Source of the DNA: Geodermatophilus obscurus
GTDB lineage: Bacteria; Actinomycetota; Actinomycetes; Mycobacteriales; Geodermatophilaceae
Length of the DNA stretch: 64,000 nucleotides
Assembly: GCF_900143215.1 (NCBI RefSeq)
Contig: NZ_FRDM01000001.1
Span: forward strand, 1-64,000
Direction: 5' to 3'
Below are positions 52,278-62,015 of the stretch, in pieces (the first letter of the stretch is position 1; every line of letters begins with the position of its first letter). A program made the position numbers and the translations under genes. The notes under the pieces are model-generated. The model searched no databases, was not told where the DNA came from, and saw only the letters and a program-made list of their open reading frames with translations.

Positions 52278-52351
52278 GTCGATCATGGGGTTGTTGCAGG
52301 CGACACGGCTGGGCACGCCGACGCCATCGGCAACAACCCCATGATCAACGG
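52278..52351 (+). repeat. 74-bp palindromic repeat, copy 2
   Basis: GATCATGGGGTTGTTGC and GCAACAACCCCATGATC are exact reverse complements about 33 bases apart. 61 of 74 bases match the copy at 46071-46144. It again lies between two convergent genes (ctaG and an MFS exporter). Confidence 0.9.
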
Positions 52352-52368
52352 GGGAGCAGGGGAGTCGC

Positions 52369-53910
52369 TCAGCCCACGTGCACCGGCGTCCCCTCGGGCA
52401 GGTCCTCCCTGGTGGCGCGGATCAGCACCGCGGAGACCAGGGCGCCCAGCACCAGCAGGCCGGCGGCCCAGGTGAAGGCCGTGGTGTAGCCCTCGACCTG
52501 CGCCTGGAGCCCGACCGCCGGGTCCTGCGGGTTGCCGCCGGAGACGGCCACACCGGTGAGGAACTCGGTGATCGCACCCACCGACAGCGTCGCCAGCAGC
52601 GCGGTGCCGATCGAGGCGCCGACCTGCTGCGTCGCGTTGAGCATCGCGCTGGCCGCACCGGCGTCGTGCTCGCCGGCGCCGACGAGGGCCAGGTTGGACA
52701 GCGGCACGAAGGTGAAGCCCAGGCCCAGGCCCAGCAGCAGCTGGCCGGGGAAGGCGAGCGCCCAGAAGCCGCTGTCGACGTCGAGGAAGGACAGCGTGAA
52801 CAGCCCGCCCGCGGCGAGCAGCCCGCCGAGCACCATCAGCGGCCGGGGGCCGATCCGCGGCGCGGCGGCGCTGGCGGCGCCGGCGGAGAGGAGCACGCCC
52901 AGCGTGGTCGGCAGCGAGGCCAGGCCCGCGTGCACCGGCTGGTAGCCCAGCACCTGCTGGAAGTACAGGCTCAGGAAGAAGAACGCGCCGATCAGCCCGG
53001 CGCCGACCAGCGTCGAGGTCAGGTAGGCGCCGCCGCGGTTGCGGTCCAGGACGATCCGCATCGGCAGCAGCGGGTTGCGCGAGCGCAGCTCCACGACGAC
53101 GAAGGCCGCCACCAGCAGGACGCCGAGGCCGATGAACAGCAGCGCGGTCGGGTCGGTCCAGCCGTTCTCCGGGATGCCGCTGGCGGCGTTCTCCTGCGAG
53201 GTCTCCGCGACCAGGGTGAAGCCGTAGACGACGGCGGCGACGCCGGCGGTGATCAGCACCGCGCCGGGGATGTCGTACCGGGTGTCCCCGGGGGCTCGGC
53301 TCTCCGGCACGATCGGGATGGCGGCCACGACGGCCACGATCGCCACCGGCAGGTTCACCCAGAAGCACCAGCGCCAGTCGGCGTACTCGGTGAGCACACC
53401 TCCGAGCAGCAGGCCGACGGCGGAGCCGCCGCCGGCGATCGCGCCGTAGACGGCGAAGGCCCTGGCCCGCTCCCGCGGGTCGGTGAACAGCACGGTCAGC
53501 AGCGCGAGCGACGCGGGGGCCAGCAGCGCGCCGAAGGCGCCCTGCAGCGCGCGGGCGCCGAACAGCATCGCCTCGTTCTGGGCGACGCCGCCCAGCGCCG
53601 AGGCGAGGGCGAAGCCGCCCGCGCCGACGAGGTAGGTGCGCTTGCGGCCCCAGAAGTCGGCGATGCGGCCGCCCAGGAGCAGGAAGCCGCCGAAGGTCAG
53701 CGTGTAGGCGGTGACGATCCACTGCTGGGACGCCGCGCTGATCTGCAGGTCGGCGGAGACCGCGGGCAGCGCGATGTTGACGATCGTCGCGTCGAGGATG
53801 ACCAGCAGCACGGTGACGGCGATGACGGCGAGCGCCAGCCAGCGCCGCGGATGGGGCTCGTCGCCCAGGGTGCCGGCGTCGGACGCGCGGGCGGGCATGG
53901 GGTCTCTCAT
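52369..53910 (-). CDS. DHA2-family (EmrB/QacA-like) MFS exporter
   Basis: The protein has 513 residues from the ATG at 53908-53910 with 14 predicted helices. LDATIVNIALPAVSADL is the DHA2 helix-1 motif (D1), followed by motif A (GGRIADFWGRKRTYLVG) and motif C (GAIAGGGSAVGLLLGGVLTE). The late loop ATREDLPEG closes the protein. It exports drugs or metabolites with proton antiport. No regulator of the TetR type is adjacent. It ends 18 bases from a 74-bp palindrome, as does the other MFS exporter. Confidence 0.9.
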   Translation of the reverse strand: MRDPMPARASDAGTLGDEPHPRRWLALAVIAVTVLLVILDATIVNIALPAVSADLQISAASQQWIVTAYTLTFGGFLLLGGRIADFWGRKRTYLVGAGGFALASALGGVAQNEAMLFGARALQGAFGALLAPASLALLTVLFTDPRERARAFAVYGAIAGGGSAVGLLLGGVLTEYADWRWCFWVNLPVAIVAVVAAIPIVPESRAPGDTRYDIPGAVLITAGVAAVVYGFTLVAETSQENAASGIPENGWTDPTALLFIGLGVLLVAAFVVVELRSRNPLLPMRIVLDRNRGGAYLTSTLVGAGLIGAFFFLSLYFQQVLGYQPVHAGLASLPTTLGVLLSAGAASAAAPRIGPRPLMVLGGLLAAGGLFTLSFLDVDSGFWALAFPGQLLLGLGLGFTFVPLSNLALVGAGEHDAGAASAMLNATQQVGASIGTALLATLSVGAITEFLTGVAVSGGNPQDPAVGLQAQVEGYTTAFTWAAGLLVLGALVSAVLIRATREDLPEGTPVHVG

Positions 53911-53999
53911 GGGGTCCTCGGGGGTGGTGCGGAAGGGGGAGCCGGCGGGACGGGCCACAGCCGGGCCACGGGAAGGTAGCCGTTTGCAACCATGACCAC

Positions 54000-54518
54000 G
54001 TGCCGGTATCCCTCGTGTTCACCGCGGACACGCACGTCCCGAAGCGGGCACGTGACCTTCCTCATGTGCTGTGGGCCGCGATCGACGCCGCGGACGTCGT
54101 CGTGCACGCCGGCGACTGGGTGGACGTCTCGCTGCTCGACCGATTGGAGGAGCGCGCCCGCCGGCTGGTCGCCGTCCACGGAAACAACGACCACGGACCG
54201 CTGCGCGAGCGGCTGCCGGAGGTCGCGCGCGCCGAGGTCGAGGGCATCCGGCTGGCCGTCGTCCACGAGACCGGGGACAGCCGAGGCCGCGAGGCCCGCT
54301 GCGCCGCCCGCTTCCCCGACACCGACCTGCTGGTGTTCGGCCACAGCCACATCCCCTGGGACACGGTGGCAACGAGCGCGGGCGCGCCATCCGGCCTGCG
54401 GCTGGTCAACCCCGGCTCGCCCACCGACCGGCGCCGGCAGCCGCACGGCACCTTCGTCACCGCGGTGGCCGACGACGGCGTGCTGCGCGACGTGACCTTC
54501 CACCCGGTCGAGAGGTGA
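54000..54518 (+). CDS. YfcE/MJ0936-family phosphodiesterase
   Basis: The protein has 172 residues from the GTG at 54000. The metallophosphoesterase motifs are in order: D-x-H (TADTHVP), GD (HAGDWVD), GNND (VHGNNDHG), H (VVHETG) and GHSH (FGHSHIPWD), ending in LVNPGSPTDRRRQ. This small class hydrolyses phosphodiesters with Mn2+. The natural substrate is unknown. It is coupled to the downstream MFS gene by GTGA overlap and forms an operon with RlmA-like methyltransferase. Confidence 0.88.
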   Translation: MPVSLVFTADTHVPKRARDLPHVLWAAIDAADVVVHAGDWVDVSLLDRLEERARRLVAVHGNNDHGPLRERLPEVARAEVEGIRLAVVHETGDSRGREARCAARFPDTDLLVFGHSHIPWDTVATSAGAPSGLRLVNPGSPTDRRRQPHGTFVTAVADDGVLRDVTFHPVER

Positions 54519-55756
54519 CGGCGGCGGCCGCCGGGACGCGGGCCGACGCCCGCTGGCGCCACCTGGGGGTCAGCGTGGTCGGGCTGGTCGCCGCGTGCGC
54601 GATCCAGAACGGGCTGCCCTTCCTCACCGTCGCCCTCCGCGCCGAGGGGCTCTCGCTGGCGGCGATCGGGCTGCTGGTGAGCGCACCCACGGCCGGCCTG
54701 GTGCTCAGCCTGCTGGCCTGGGGCGCCGCGGCCGACCGCTACGGCGAGCGTCTCGTGCTCAGCGCCGGGCTCGGCACCGCCGCGACCGCCACGACCGGCG
54801 CCGCGCTGGCCGGGACCCCGGTGGCCACGGGGCTGTGGCTGCTGCTGGCCGGGGCGGGCAGCGCGTCGGTGCACGCGGCCAGCGGCCGGCTGGTGCTCGG
54901 CTGGTTCCCCGCCTCCCAGCGGGGGCTGGCCATGGGGATCCGCCAGGCGGGTCAGCCGATCGGCGTCGGGCTGGCGGCCCTCACCCTGCCGCGGCTGGCC
55001 GCGGACGGCCCCGGGACGGCGTTCGCGGCGCTCGCCGCCGGCTGCGCGGGCACCGCCGTCCTCATCGCGGTGCTGGTGCGCGACCCGCCGCGGCCGGCGA
55101 GGTCCCCGGGCGCGCCGCGGCCGGCCTCGCCCTACCGCTCGCCGCTGCTGTGGCGGGTGCACGCGGCCAGCACGCTGCTCGTCGTCCCGCAGTTCGTGGT
55201 CGCCGCCTTCAGCTTCGACTTCCTGGTGCGCGCGGCCGGCTGGTCCGCCGGCACGGCCGGCACGCTGCTGGCCGCCACCCAGCTCGGCGGAGCGGCCGCT
55301 CGGCTGGGGGCGGGCGCGTGGTCGGACCGCGCGGGCAGCCGGGTGGGGCCGATGCGGCTGGTCGCCGTCGCGGTGGCCGTGGTCGTCGGCGCCCTGGCCG
55401 TCGTGGCGGTCCTGACCCCGGACGTCCTCGCCCCGGCCGCCGTCGCCGCGGCCGTCGTCCTCGCGGCGATCGTCACGGTGAGCCCGAACGGCATCGCGTT
55501 CACCTCGGTCGCCGAGCAGGCCGGCAGCGCCTGGGCCGGCCGGGCGCTGGGCGCCCACAACACCGCGCAGAACCTCGCCGCCACCGTGACGGTGCCGCTG
55601 GCCGCACTGCTCGTGGAGAGCGGGCCCGGCTACCCGGCGGCGTTCGCCGTCGGCGGGCTCGGGGCGGCCCTGGCCGTCGGCGTCGTCCCCGGGCGGGCGG
55701 TCGAGGCGTCGTCCCGCGGGGCACTGCGGGCGGCGGACCCCGCGCCGAGCCGGTGA
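54515..55756 (+). CDS. MFS transporter
   Basis: The protein has 413 residues from the GTG at 54515, overlapping the preceding stop (GTGA). It has 12 helices with a motif-A-like loop (AWGAAADRYGERLVLSAG) and GMGIRQAGQPIGVGLAALTLP-type helix V (RQAGQPIGVGLAALTLP). It resembles the CynX/NimT or sugar-phosphate-type permeases. The substrate is not clear. It is the middle gene of a coupled three-gene unit. Confidence 0.85.
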   Translation: MTAAAAGTRADARWRHLGVSVVGLVAACAIQNGLPFLTVALRAEGLSLAAIGLLVSAPTAGLVLSLLAWGAAADRYGERLVLSAGLGTAATATTGAALAGTPVATGLWLLLAGAGSASVHAASGRLVLGWFPASQRGLAMGIRQAGQPIGVGLAALTLPRLAADGPGTAFAALAAGCAGTAVLIAVLVRDPPRPARSPGAPRPASPYRSPLLWRVHAASTLLVVPQFVVAAFSFDFLVRAAGWSAGTAGTLLAATQLGGAAARLGAGAWSDRAGSRVGPMRLVAVAVAVVVGALAVVAVLTPDVLAPAAVAAAVVLAAIVTVSPNGIAFTSVAEQAGSAWAGRALGAHNTAQNLAATVTVPLAALLVESGPGYPAAFAVGGLGAALAVGVVPGRAVEASSRGALRAADPAPSR

Positions 55757-56619
55757 GCCACCGCCGTCCCTGGCCCGCCCGGGCGATCCGGCTGCTGGCC
55801 TGTCCCGTGTGCGGGGCGCCCCTGACCGCCCGCCCGGACGACACCGGGCTGCGCTGCCCGGCCGGGCACTCCTTCGACCGCGCGCGGCAGGGGCACGTCA
55901 CGCTGCTGCCGCCCGGGCACGTCCCGCCGTCCGGGGACTCCGCGGCGATGGTGGCCGACCGGGTCGCCTTCCTCGCCGCCGGCCACTACGCCGGCGTGAC
56001 CGGGGCACTGACGGCCGCCGTCACCACCGGGGGCGACGGTCCGCCCGGCGCGCTGCTCGACCTCGGCGGCGGCACCGGACAGCACCTGGCCGGTGTCCTC
56101 GACCGGCTGCCCGGCGCCGTCGGGGTGGTCCTCGACTCCTCCCGGTACGCCGCCCGCCGCGCAGCCGGCGCGCACCCGCGGGCCCTGGCCGTGGTCGGCG
56201 ACGCCTGGGCCCGGCTGCCGGTGCGCGACGCCGCCGTCGACCGCGTGCTCGTCGTCTTCGCCCCCCGCAACGGCCCGGAGATCGCGCGCGTGCTCCGTCC
56301 GGAGGGGCGGCTGGTGGTCGTCACCCCGGCCGCCGACCACCTCGCCGAGCTGATCGGTCCGCTGGGACTGCTGCGGGTCGACCCGGACAAGGCCCGCCGG
56401 CTCGCCGCGACGCTCGAATCGCACCTGCGCCCGCACGCGGCGGCGGGCCACCGCGAGCGGCTGGAGCTGGACCGGGCGGCGGTCACGACGCTGGTCGGCA
56501 TGGGCCCGCACGCCCGCCACCTGAGCCCGGCGGGCCTGGCCGCGGCGGTGGCCGGGCTGCCCGAGCGCACGCCGGTGACCGTGTCGGTCGACGTCACGAC
56601 CTGGACCCGGGCCGGCTGA
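55753..56619 (+). CDS. RlmA-like rRNA guanine methyltransferase
   Basis: The protein has 288 residues from the GTG at 55753, overlapping the MFS stop (GTGA). It has an N-terminal zinc finger (CPVCGAPL and CPAGHSFDRARQGHVTLL), the family mark of 23S rRNA (guanine-N1)-methyltransferases. The methyltransferase motif I is LLDLGGGTGQHLAGVL, and the VLVVFAPRN segment (V-F-x-P) is typical. Members methylate G745 or G748; the tylosin-resistance TlrB enzyme is related. Target base is not decided by sequence. Confidence 0.85.
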   Translation: MSHRRPWPARAIRLLACPVCGAPLTARPDDTGLRCPAGHSFDRARQGHVTLLPPGHVPPSGDSAAMVADRVAFLAAGHYAGVTGALTAAVTTGGDGPPGALLDLGGGTGQHLAGVLDRLPGAVGVVLDSSRYAARRAAGAHPRALAVVGDAWARLPVRDAAVDRVLVVFAPRNGPEIARVLRPEGRLVVVTPAADHLAELIGPLGLLRVDPDKARRLAATLESHLRPHAAAGHRERLELDRAAVTTLVGMGPHARHLSPAGLAAAVAGLPERTPVTVSVDVTTWTRAG

Positions 56620-56735
56620 CCGGGGGCCCGCAGGTCACGGTTCGGCAACGGTCCCGGGGCGGCTGAGCCGCGGCGACCGGCGTGCCCCCGGCGTCGGCAG
56701 GAGGACCGTCGCAGCAACCGTCTAAGCTGCGGGCC

Positions 56736-58487
56736 GTGACGATCGCACCGGCGCCGATCGTGAGCCGGCCGAGCCCGGTTCACCAGGCGGAGAAGGGCTC
56801 GCGGCTCTCGAACCTGCTGCGGACCACCGACCACAAGACCATCGGCCTGATGTACACGGCCACCTCCTTCGCCTGGTTCGTCATCGGCGGCCTGATGGCG
56901 ATGCTCATGCGCGGGGAGCTGGCCCGGCCGGGGCTGCAGTTCCTGTCGCCGGAGCAGTACAACCAGCTGGTCACCATGCACGGCACGGTGATGCTGCTGT
57001 TCTTCGCGACGCCGCTGTTCTTCGCCTTCGGCAACCTGATCATGCCGCTGCAGATCGGTGCACCCGACGTCGCCTTCCCGCGGCTGAACGCTTTTTCCTA
57101 CTGGCTGTTCCTCTTCGGCTCCACCCTCGCGGTGTCCGGTTTCTTCACCCCCGGCGGGGCCGCCGACTTCGGCTGGTACGCCTACACCCCGCTGTCCCTG
57201 GGGACCCACAGCCCCGGCGCCGGCGCCGACCTGTGGATCGCCGGCCTGGCGGTCAGCGGTCTGGGCACGATCCTCGGCGCGGTCAACTTCATCACCACGA
57301 TCGCCTGCCTGCGGGCGCCGGGCATGACGCTGTTCCGGATGCCGATCTTCACCTGGAACACGCTGGTCACCAGCCTGCTGGTGCTCTTCGCCTTCCCGAT
57401 CCTCACCGCCGCCCTGTTCGGCCTCCTGGCCGACCGGCAGCTGGGATCCCTCATCTACTCGGAGGAGAACGGGGGGCCGATGCTGTGGCAGCACCTGTTC
57501 TGGTTCTTCGGGCACCCCGAGGTCTACATCATCGCGCTGCCGTTCTTCGGCATCGTCACCGAGATCATCCCGGTGTTCAGCCGCAAGCCGCTGTTCGGCT
57601 ACAAGGGCATGGTGTTCGCGACCCTCGCGATCGGTGGCCTGTCGCTGACGGTGTGGGCGCACCACATGTACGCCACCGGTGCGGTGCTGCTGCCGTTCTT
57701 CGCCTTCCTGACCTACCTGATCGCCGTGCCCACCGGCATCAAGTTCTTCAACTGGATCGGCACCATGTGGCGCGGCCAGCTGACCTTCGAGACGCCGATG
57801 CTGTTCTCGATCGGCTTCATGGTCACCTTCCTCCTCGGTGGGCTGACCGGCGTGCTGCTGGCCAGCCCGCCGCTGGACTGGCACGTCAACGACAGCTACT
57901 TCGTCGTGGCGCACTTCCACTACGTGGTGTTCGGGACGGTCGTCTTCGCCGCCTACGCCGGGATGTACTTCTGGTTCCCGAAGATGTGCGGCCGGATGAT
58001 GGACGAGCGCCTGGGCAAGCTGCAGTTCTGGATGACGTTCATCGGCTTCCACGGCACGTTCCTGGTGCAGCACTGGCTCGGCGGCGAGGGCATGCCGCGC
58101 CGGTACGCCAACTACCTGGCCAGCGACGGGTTCACCACGCTGAACACGGTGTCGACGATCTTCTCGTTCATCCTCGGCGCCTCGATCATCCCGTTCATCT
58201 ACAACGTGGCGAAGTCGTGGCGGTACGGCCGCCTGGCGCTGCGCGACGACCCCTGGGGCCACGGCAACTCGCTGGAGTGGGCCACCTCGTCCCCGCCGCC
58301 GCGGCACAACTTCACCGAGATCCCGAAGATCCGCTCCGAGCGGCCGGCGTTCGAGGCGCACTACCCGCACCTCATCGAGCGCCTGCAGAACGAGGCGCAC
58401 GCGGGCAAGCGGCACGAGCCGTACGCCGGCGAGCTCGGTGGCACCGGCGGCCGACGGCAGGGGCCGAACGACCCCGACCCGACCTGA
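56736..58487 (+). CDS. ctaD: cytochrome c oxidase subunit I
   Basis: The protein has 583 residues from the GTG at 56736. It has 12 helices. Heme a ligand His is in [10 protein letters not shown]. The Cu(B) set and cross-linked Tyr are in FFGHPEVYI and [20 protein letters not shown] carries the heme a3 and second heme a ligands. It is the catalytic subunit of the aa3 oxidase. Other subunits are not here. ctaD next to serB matches the arrangement in Mycobacterium tuberculosis (Rv3043c-Rv3042c). A repeat begins right after the stop. Confidence 0.95.
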   Translation: MTIAPAPIVSRPSPVHQAEKGSRLSNLLRTTDHKTIGLMYTATSFAWFVIGGLMAMLMRGELARPGLQFLSPEQYNQLVTMHGTVMLLFFATPLFFAFGNLIMPLQIGAPDVAFPRLNAFSYWLFLFGSTLAVSGFFTPGGAADFGWYAYTPLSLGTHSPGAGADLWIAGLAVSGLGTILGAVNFITTIACLRAPGMTLFRMPIFTWNTLVTSLLVLFAFPILTAALFGLLADRQLGSLIYSEENGGPMLWQHLFWFFGHPEVYIIALPFFGIVTEIIPVFSRKPLFGYKGMVFATLAIGGLSLTVWAHHMYATGAVLLPFFAFLTYLIAVPTGIKFFNWIGTMWRGQLTFETPMLFSIGFMVTFLLGGLTGVLLASPPLDWHVNDSYFVVAHFHYVVFGTVVFAAYAGMYFWFPKMCGRMMDERLGKLQFWMTFIGFHGTFLVQHWLGGEGMPRRYANYLASDGFTTLNTVSTIFSFILGASIIPFIYNVAKSWRYGRLALRDDPWGHGNSLEWATSSPPPRHNFTEIPKIRSERPAFEAHYPHLIERLQNEAHAGKRHEPYAGELGGTGGRRQGPNDPDPT

Positions 58488-58605
58488 TCAAGGACCCCTC
58501 GCCCCCCACGCCGCGCCGGCCCCCTGCAGGGTCCCGGCGCGAGCTTGCGAGTGTCGGGGGGCAAGGGGTCCTTCTGCTGTGAAGGGGCCGTTCCAGCACG
58601 TCACC
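58488..58605. repeat. dispersed palindromic repeat, partial forward and complete reversed copy
   Basis: A partial forward copy (AAGGACCCCTCGCCCCCC) is followed by a complete copy in reverse, GGCCCCCTGCAGGGTCCC to GGGGTCCTTCT (58529-58573). GTTCCAGCACGTCACC follows as at 50.12 kb. The block starts at the ctaD stop. Confidence 0.85.
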
Positions 58606-58702
58606 TGACGTCCCGCCGGTCTCGACCGGCGGGGCGTCGCCGCGTCCGGGGCCGGTCCGGCGCCCGGGCCGGTGGCAGGACGCCGGAGCGCGGTGCGGGA
58701 GG

Positions 58703-59971
58703 ATGGCTGTCGTGCCGCTCGACCCCGCTCCCCGGACGTCCCCGCCCGCCGTGTCCACCCCACGGGCGCTGCTGACCGTGTCCGGGGGCGATCGGCCGGG
58801 GGTCACCGCGCGACTGTTCGCAGCCCTCGCTGCGCCCGGGGGAGGGCTCCCGCCGGTCGAGGTGGTAGACGTCGAGCAGGTCGTCGTCCACGGTCAGCTG
58901 GTGCTCGGCGTGGTCGTCGGGTCACTGCCGGCGGAGGGTGGCCCGGTGGCGGAGGAGCTCTTCCTCGCCGCGCTGGAACGACTGGCCGCAGACGTCGCGG
59001 AGGCGACCGGGGTGCGGGTGCAGGTGGAATCGGCCGCCGACGCCGGCCTGGACGCCGCCCCCGACGGCCGGCCGCACCACGTCATCCTGCTCGGCCGTCC
59101 GGTGCCACCCGAGGCCGTCGCCGGAGCCGCCTCGGCCATCGCGGGCATCGGCGGCAACATCGACGCCATCCGCCGGCTCTCGGACTACCCGGTGACCAGC
59201 TTCGAGCTGACCGTCTCCGGCGCCGAGGCAACCGAGCTGCGCACCGCGCTGGCCACGATCGCCTCGAGGAGCAGCGCCGACATCGCCGTCGAGCAGGTCG
59301 GCCTGGCCCGCCGCAGCAAGCGGCTCATCGTGCTCGACGTCGACTCCACCCTCGTCCGCGGCGAGGTCATCGACGAGCTCGCCGCCCGCGCCGGGCGGGC
59401 CGCCGAGGTCGCCCGGATCACCGCCGCCGCGATGAACGGGGAGCTGGACTTCACCCAGTCGCTGCGGGCCCGTGTCGCCGCGCTGGAGGGGCTGCCGGTC
59501 GATGTGCTCGAGGAGGTCCGCGAGGCCCTCGTGCTGACCCCCGGCGCGCGCACCCTCATCCGCACCCTGAAGCGACTCGGGTTCCGCTGCGGCATCGTCA
59601 GCGGCGGCTTCACCCAGATCACCGACCCGCTGGCCGAGCAGCTCGGCCTGGACTTCGCCGCCGCCAACACCCTCGAGGTCGCCGACGGGCGGCTGACCGG
59701 GGGCCTGGTGGGGGAGATCGTCGACCGCGCCGGCAAGGCCCGCGCGCTCGCCCGCTTCGCCGACCGGTACGGCATCCCGCTGGACCAGACCGTGGCCGTG
59801 GGCGACGGCGCCAACGACCTGGACATGCTCAACGCCGCCGGGCTGGGCATCGCCTTCAACGCCAAGCCCTACGTGCGGGAGCAGGCGCACACGGCGCTCA
59901 ACCAGCCCTACCTCGACGCGGTGCTGCAGGTGCTCGGCTTCACCCGCGACGAGGTCCTGGACGCCGTGTGA
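58703..59971 (+). CDS. serB: phosphoserine phosphatase
   Basis: The protein has 422 residues. Two ACT-like regulatory domains (residues ~20-100 and ~105-180) precede the HAD phosphatase. The catalytic motif is VLDVDSTLVRGEVIDELAAR (Asp nucleophile, Asp acid), followed by FRCGIVSGGFTQI (motif II, S), AGKARALARFADR (K) and AVGDGANDLDML (motif IV). It makes serine from phosphoserine. The length with two ACT domains is like SerB2 of mycobacteria. It is probably feedback-regulated by serine through the ACT domains. Confidence 0.93.
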   Translation: MAVVPLDPAPRTSPPAVSTPRALLTVSGGDRPGVTARLFAALAAPGGGLPPVEVVDVEQVVVHGQLVLGVVVGSLPAEGGPVAEELFLAALERLAADVAEATGVRVQVESAADAGLDAAPDGRPHHVILLGRPVPPEAVAGAASAIAGIGGNIDAIRRLSDYPVTSFELTVSGAEATELRTALATIASRSSADIAVEQVGLARRSKRLIVLDVDSTLVRGEVIDELAARAGRAAEVARITAAAMNGELDFTQSLRARVAALEGLPVDVLEEVREALVLTPGARTLIRTLKRLGFRCGIVSGGFTQITDPLAEQLGLDFAAANTLEVADGRLTGGLVGEIVDRAGKARALARFADRYGIPLDQTVAVGDGANDLDMLNAAGLGIAFNAKPYVREQAHTALNQPYLDAVLQVLGFTRDEVLDAV

Positions 59972-60080
59972 TCCGTCGGCCCACCGGCCGACACCGTGGC
60001 CACGTGCCACCAACTGCCGGGAACCCGGGCGCTGCCGAGGCGTGGGAACGCCGGCTTGACCGCAGTCGGCGCGCCGCGCC

Positions 60081-60656
60081 TCAGCCCGCGCGGTGGACGG
60101 TGCCCTCCAGCTGGACGCCGGCGGTGCGCAGCTGGTCGAGAGCGGCGTCGGTGGTGGCCTCGCTGACGCCGGCGGTGAGCGGCAGCAGCACCCGCGTCGC
60201 GAACCCCTCGGCGACGGCGTCGAGCGCGGTCGCCCGCACGCAGTGGTCGGTGGCGATGCCGACGACGTCCACGGCGTCCACGGCGTGCGTGCGCAGCCAG
60301 TCGGTCAGGGGGACGCCGTCCGAGCGCCCCTCGAAGCCGGAGTAGGCCGCGGCGTACTCGCCCTTGTCGAACACCGCCTCGATGGGCTCGCGCTCCAGCC
60401 GAGGGTGCAGCTCGACGCCGTCCGTACCGACGACGCAGTGCGCCGGCCAGGTCTCCAGGTAGTCCGGCTCCTCGGCGAAGTGGCCGCCGGGGTCGACGTG
60501 GTGGTCGCGGGTCGCCACCACGTGCGCGTAGTCGGCGGCGTGCGCGCGGACGTGCGCGCTGATCGCGGCGGCGACGTCCGCTCCTCCGGCGACGGCGAGA
60601 CTGCCGCCCTCGCAGAAGTCGTTCTGCACGTCCACGACCAGCAGGGCGCGGCTCAT
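60081..60656 (-). CDS. pncA: nicotinamidase
   Basis: The protein has 191 residues from the ATG at 60654-60656. The isochorismatase-fold residues are Asp (VVDVQNDFCEGG), the metal site D-x-H (TRDHHVDPGGHF) and the catalytic Cys in VGIATDHCVRATALDA, with Lys in AVFDKGEY. It hydrolyses nicotinamide to nicotinate and also activates pyrazinamide. pncB starts upstream on the same strand and ends 11 bases before it. The pair forms an NAD-salvage operon. Confidence 0.92.
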   Translation of the reverse strand: MSRALLVVDVQNDFCEGGSLAVAGGADVAAAISAHVRAHAADYAHVVATRDHHVDPGGHFAEEPDYLETWPAHCVVGTDGVELHPRLEREPIEAVFDKGEYAAAYSGFEGRSDGVPLTDWLRTHAVDAVDVVGIATDHCVRATALDAVAEGFATRVLLPLTAGVSEATTDAALDQLRTAGVQLEGTVHRAG

Positions 60657-60667
60657 CGATGTCCTCC

Positions 60668-61951
60668 TCAGGCCGTCAGCGTCTCGATGGCGCAGTCCCC
60701 GCGGGACAGCGCGAACGCCTCGGCGGGCATCGCCCCCCGCGCCCGCTCGTGGTGTGCCCGCGCGGCGGCCAGCGCCTCGCGCGGCGTGGCCGGCGCGCAC
60801 ACCTCGCCGCCGCGGACCAGCTCGACGAGCAGCGGCCGGTCGCCGTCCCGGGGCAGGACCGCCTCGTTGCTCACCACCTCGGCGGTCGCCGTTCCGGAGG
60901 CGTCGTGCCGGCGGACGGCGGACTTGCGTCCGCCCACCGACGGCTTGCCCAGGGACCGCTTGGCCACCGGGACGCCGTCGCGCTCCACCAGCTTGTAGAC
61001 CATGCCCATCGTCGGTGCGCCGGAGCCGGTGACCAGGGCCGTCCCGACGCCGTAGCCGTCGACCGGCGCGGCCATCAGCCCGGCGATCGCGTACTCGTCG
61101 AGGTCGCTGGTGACGATGATCCGCGTGCGGGTGGCGCCGAGCTCGTCGAGCAACTCGCGGGCGTGAGCGGCGAGGGTGGGCAGGTCACCGGAGTCCAGCC
61201 GGATCGCGCCGAGCTCCGGGCCGGCGACCTCCACCGCCGTGCGGATGCCCTGGTCGACCTCGAAGGTGTCCACCAGCAGTGTCGTGCCGACGCCGAGCGC
61301 GGCGACCTGGGCGCGGAAGGCCGATTCCTCGTCGTCGTGCAGCAGGGTGAAGGCGTGCGCGCTGGTGCCGGTCGTGGGCACCCCGTACCGGCGGCCGGCC
61401 TCCAGGTTCGAGGTCGAGGCGAAGCCGACCAGGTACGCGGCGCGGGCGGCGGCGACCGCGGCCTCCTCGTGGGTGCGCCGCGAACCCATCTCGATGCACG
61501 GCCGCTCGCAGGCGGCGGTGACCATCCGCGCCGCGGCGGAGGCGATCGCGCTGTCGTGGTTGAGCACCGAGAGCACCAGCGTCTCCAGCAGCACCCCCTC
61601 GGCGAACGGCGCCCGGACGGTGAGGACGGGGGAGCCGGGGAAGAACAGCTCGCCCTCGGCGTAGCCGTCGACGTCCCCGCTGAAGCGGAACCCGGCCAGC
61701 CAGTCCAGCAACCGGGGGTCGGTGAGCCCCTGCTCGCGCAGCGCGGCGAGGTCCTCGTCGGTGAACCGGAAGTCGGGGAGCGCCTCCAGCAGCCGGCCGG
61801 TGCCGGCGAGCACGCCGTAGCGGCGGCCGTGCGGCAGCCGCCGGGCGAAGACCTCGAACACGCAGTCGCGGTCGGCGGTGCCGTCGGCCAGGGCCGCGGC
61901 GACCATGGTCAGCTCGTACCGGTCGGTGAGCAGGGCGGGACCCGTCGGCAT
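60668..61951 (-). CDS. pncB: nicotinate phosphoribosyltransferase
   Basis: The protein has 427 residues from the ATG at 61949-61951. The start LLTDRYELTMVAAALADG is conserved, as are EMGSRRTHEEAAVAAARAAY, GTSAHAFTLLHDDEESAF and RLDSGDLPTLAAHARELLDE. It joins nicotinate and PRPP to nicotinate mononucleotide with ATP. It is the upstream partner of pncA. It diverges from clpS, as pncB1 does from clpS in M. tuberculosis. Confidence 0.93.
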   Translation of the reverse strand: MPTGPALLTDRYELTMVAAALADGTADRDCVFEVFARRLPHGRRYGVLAGTGRLLEALPDFRFTDEDLAALREQGLTDPRLLDWLAGFRFSGDVDGYAEGELFFPGSPVLTVRAPFAEGVLLETLVLSVLNHDSAIASAAARMVTAACERPCIEMGSRRTHEEAAVAAARAAYLVGFASTSNLEAGRRYGVPTTGTSAHAFTLLHDDEESAFRAQVAALGVGTTLLVDTFEVDQGIRTAVEVAGPELGAIRLDSGDLPTLAAHARELLDELGATRTRIIVTSDLDEYAIAGLMAAPVDGYGVGTALVTGSGAPTMGMVYKLVERDGVPVAKRSLGKPSVGGRKSAVRRHDASGTATAEVVSNEAVLPRDGDRPLLVELVRGGEVCAPATPREALAAARAHHERARGAMPAEAFALSRGDCAIETLTA

Positions 61952-62015
61952 GGTCCCGGAGCCTAGGCGGGGCCGCCGGGGGCCACCGCTCGGACGGTTC
62001 TCCTAGAGTGGAGCC

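Noticed and set aside
52378-53979. A 533-codon plus-strand frame opposite the DHA2 exporter
   Set aside because: It is Gln/Arg/Gly-rich antisense of a 14-helix membrane protein.
55986-58415. An 809-codon minus-strand frame opposite the RlmA-like gene and ctaD
   Set aside because: It is shadow coding opposite two well-supported genes; no start context.
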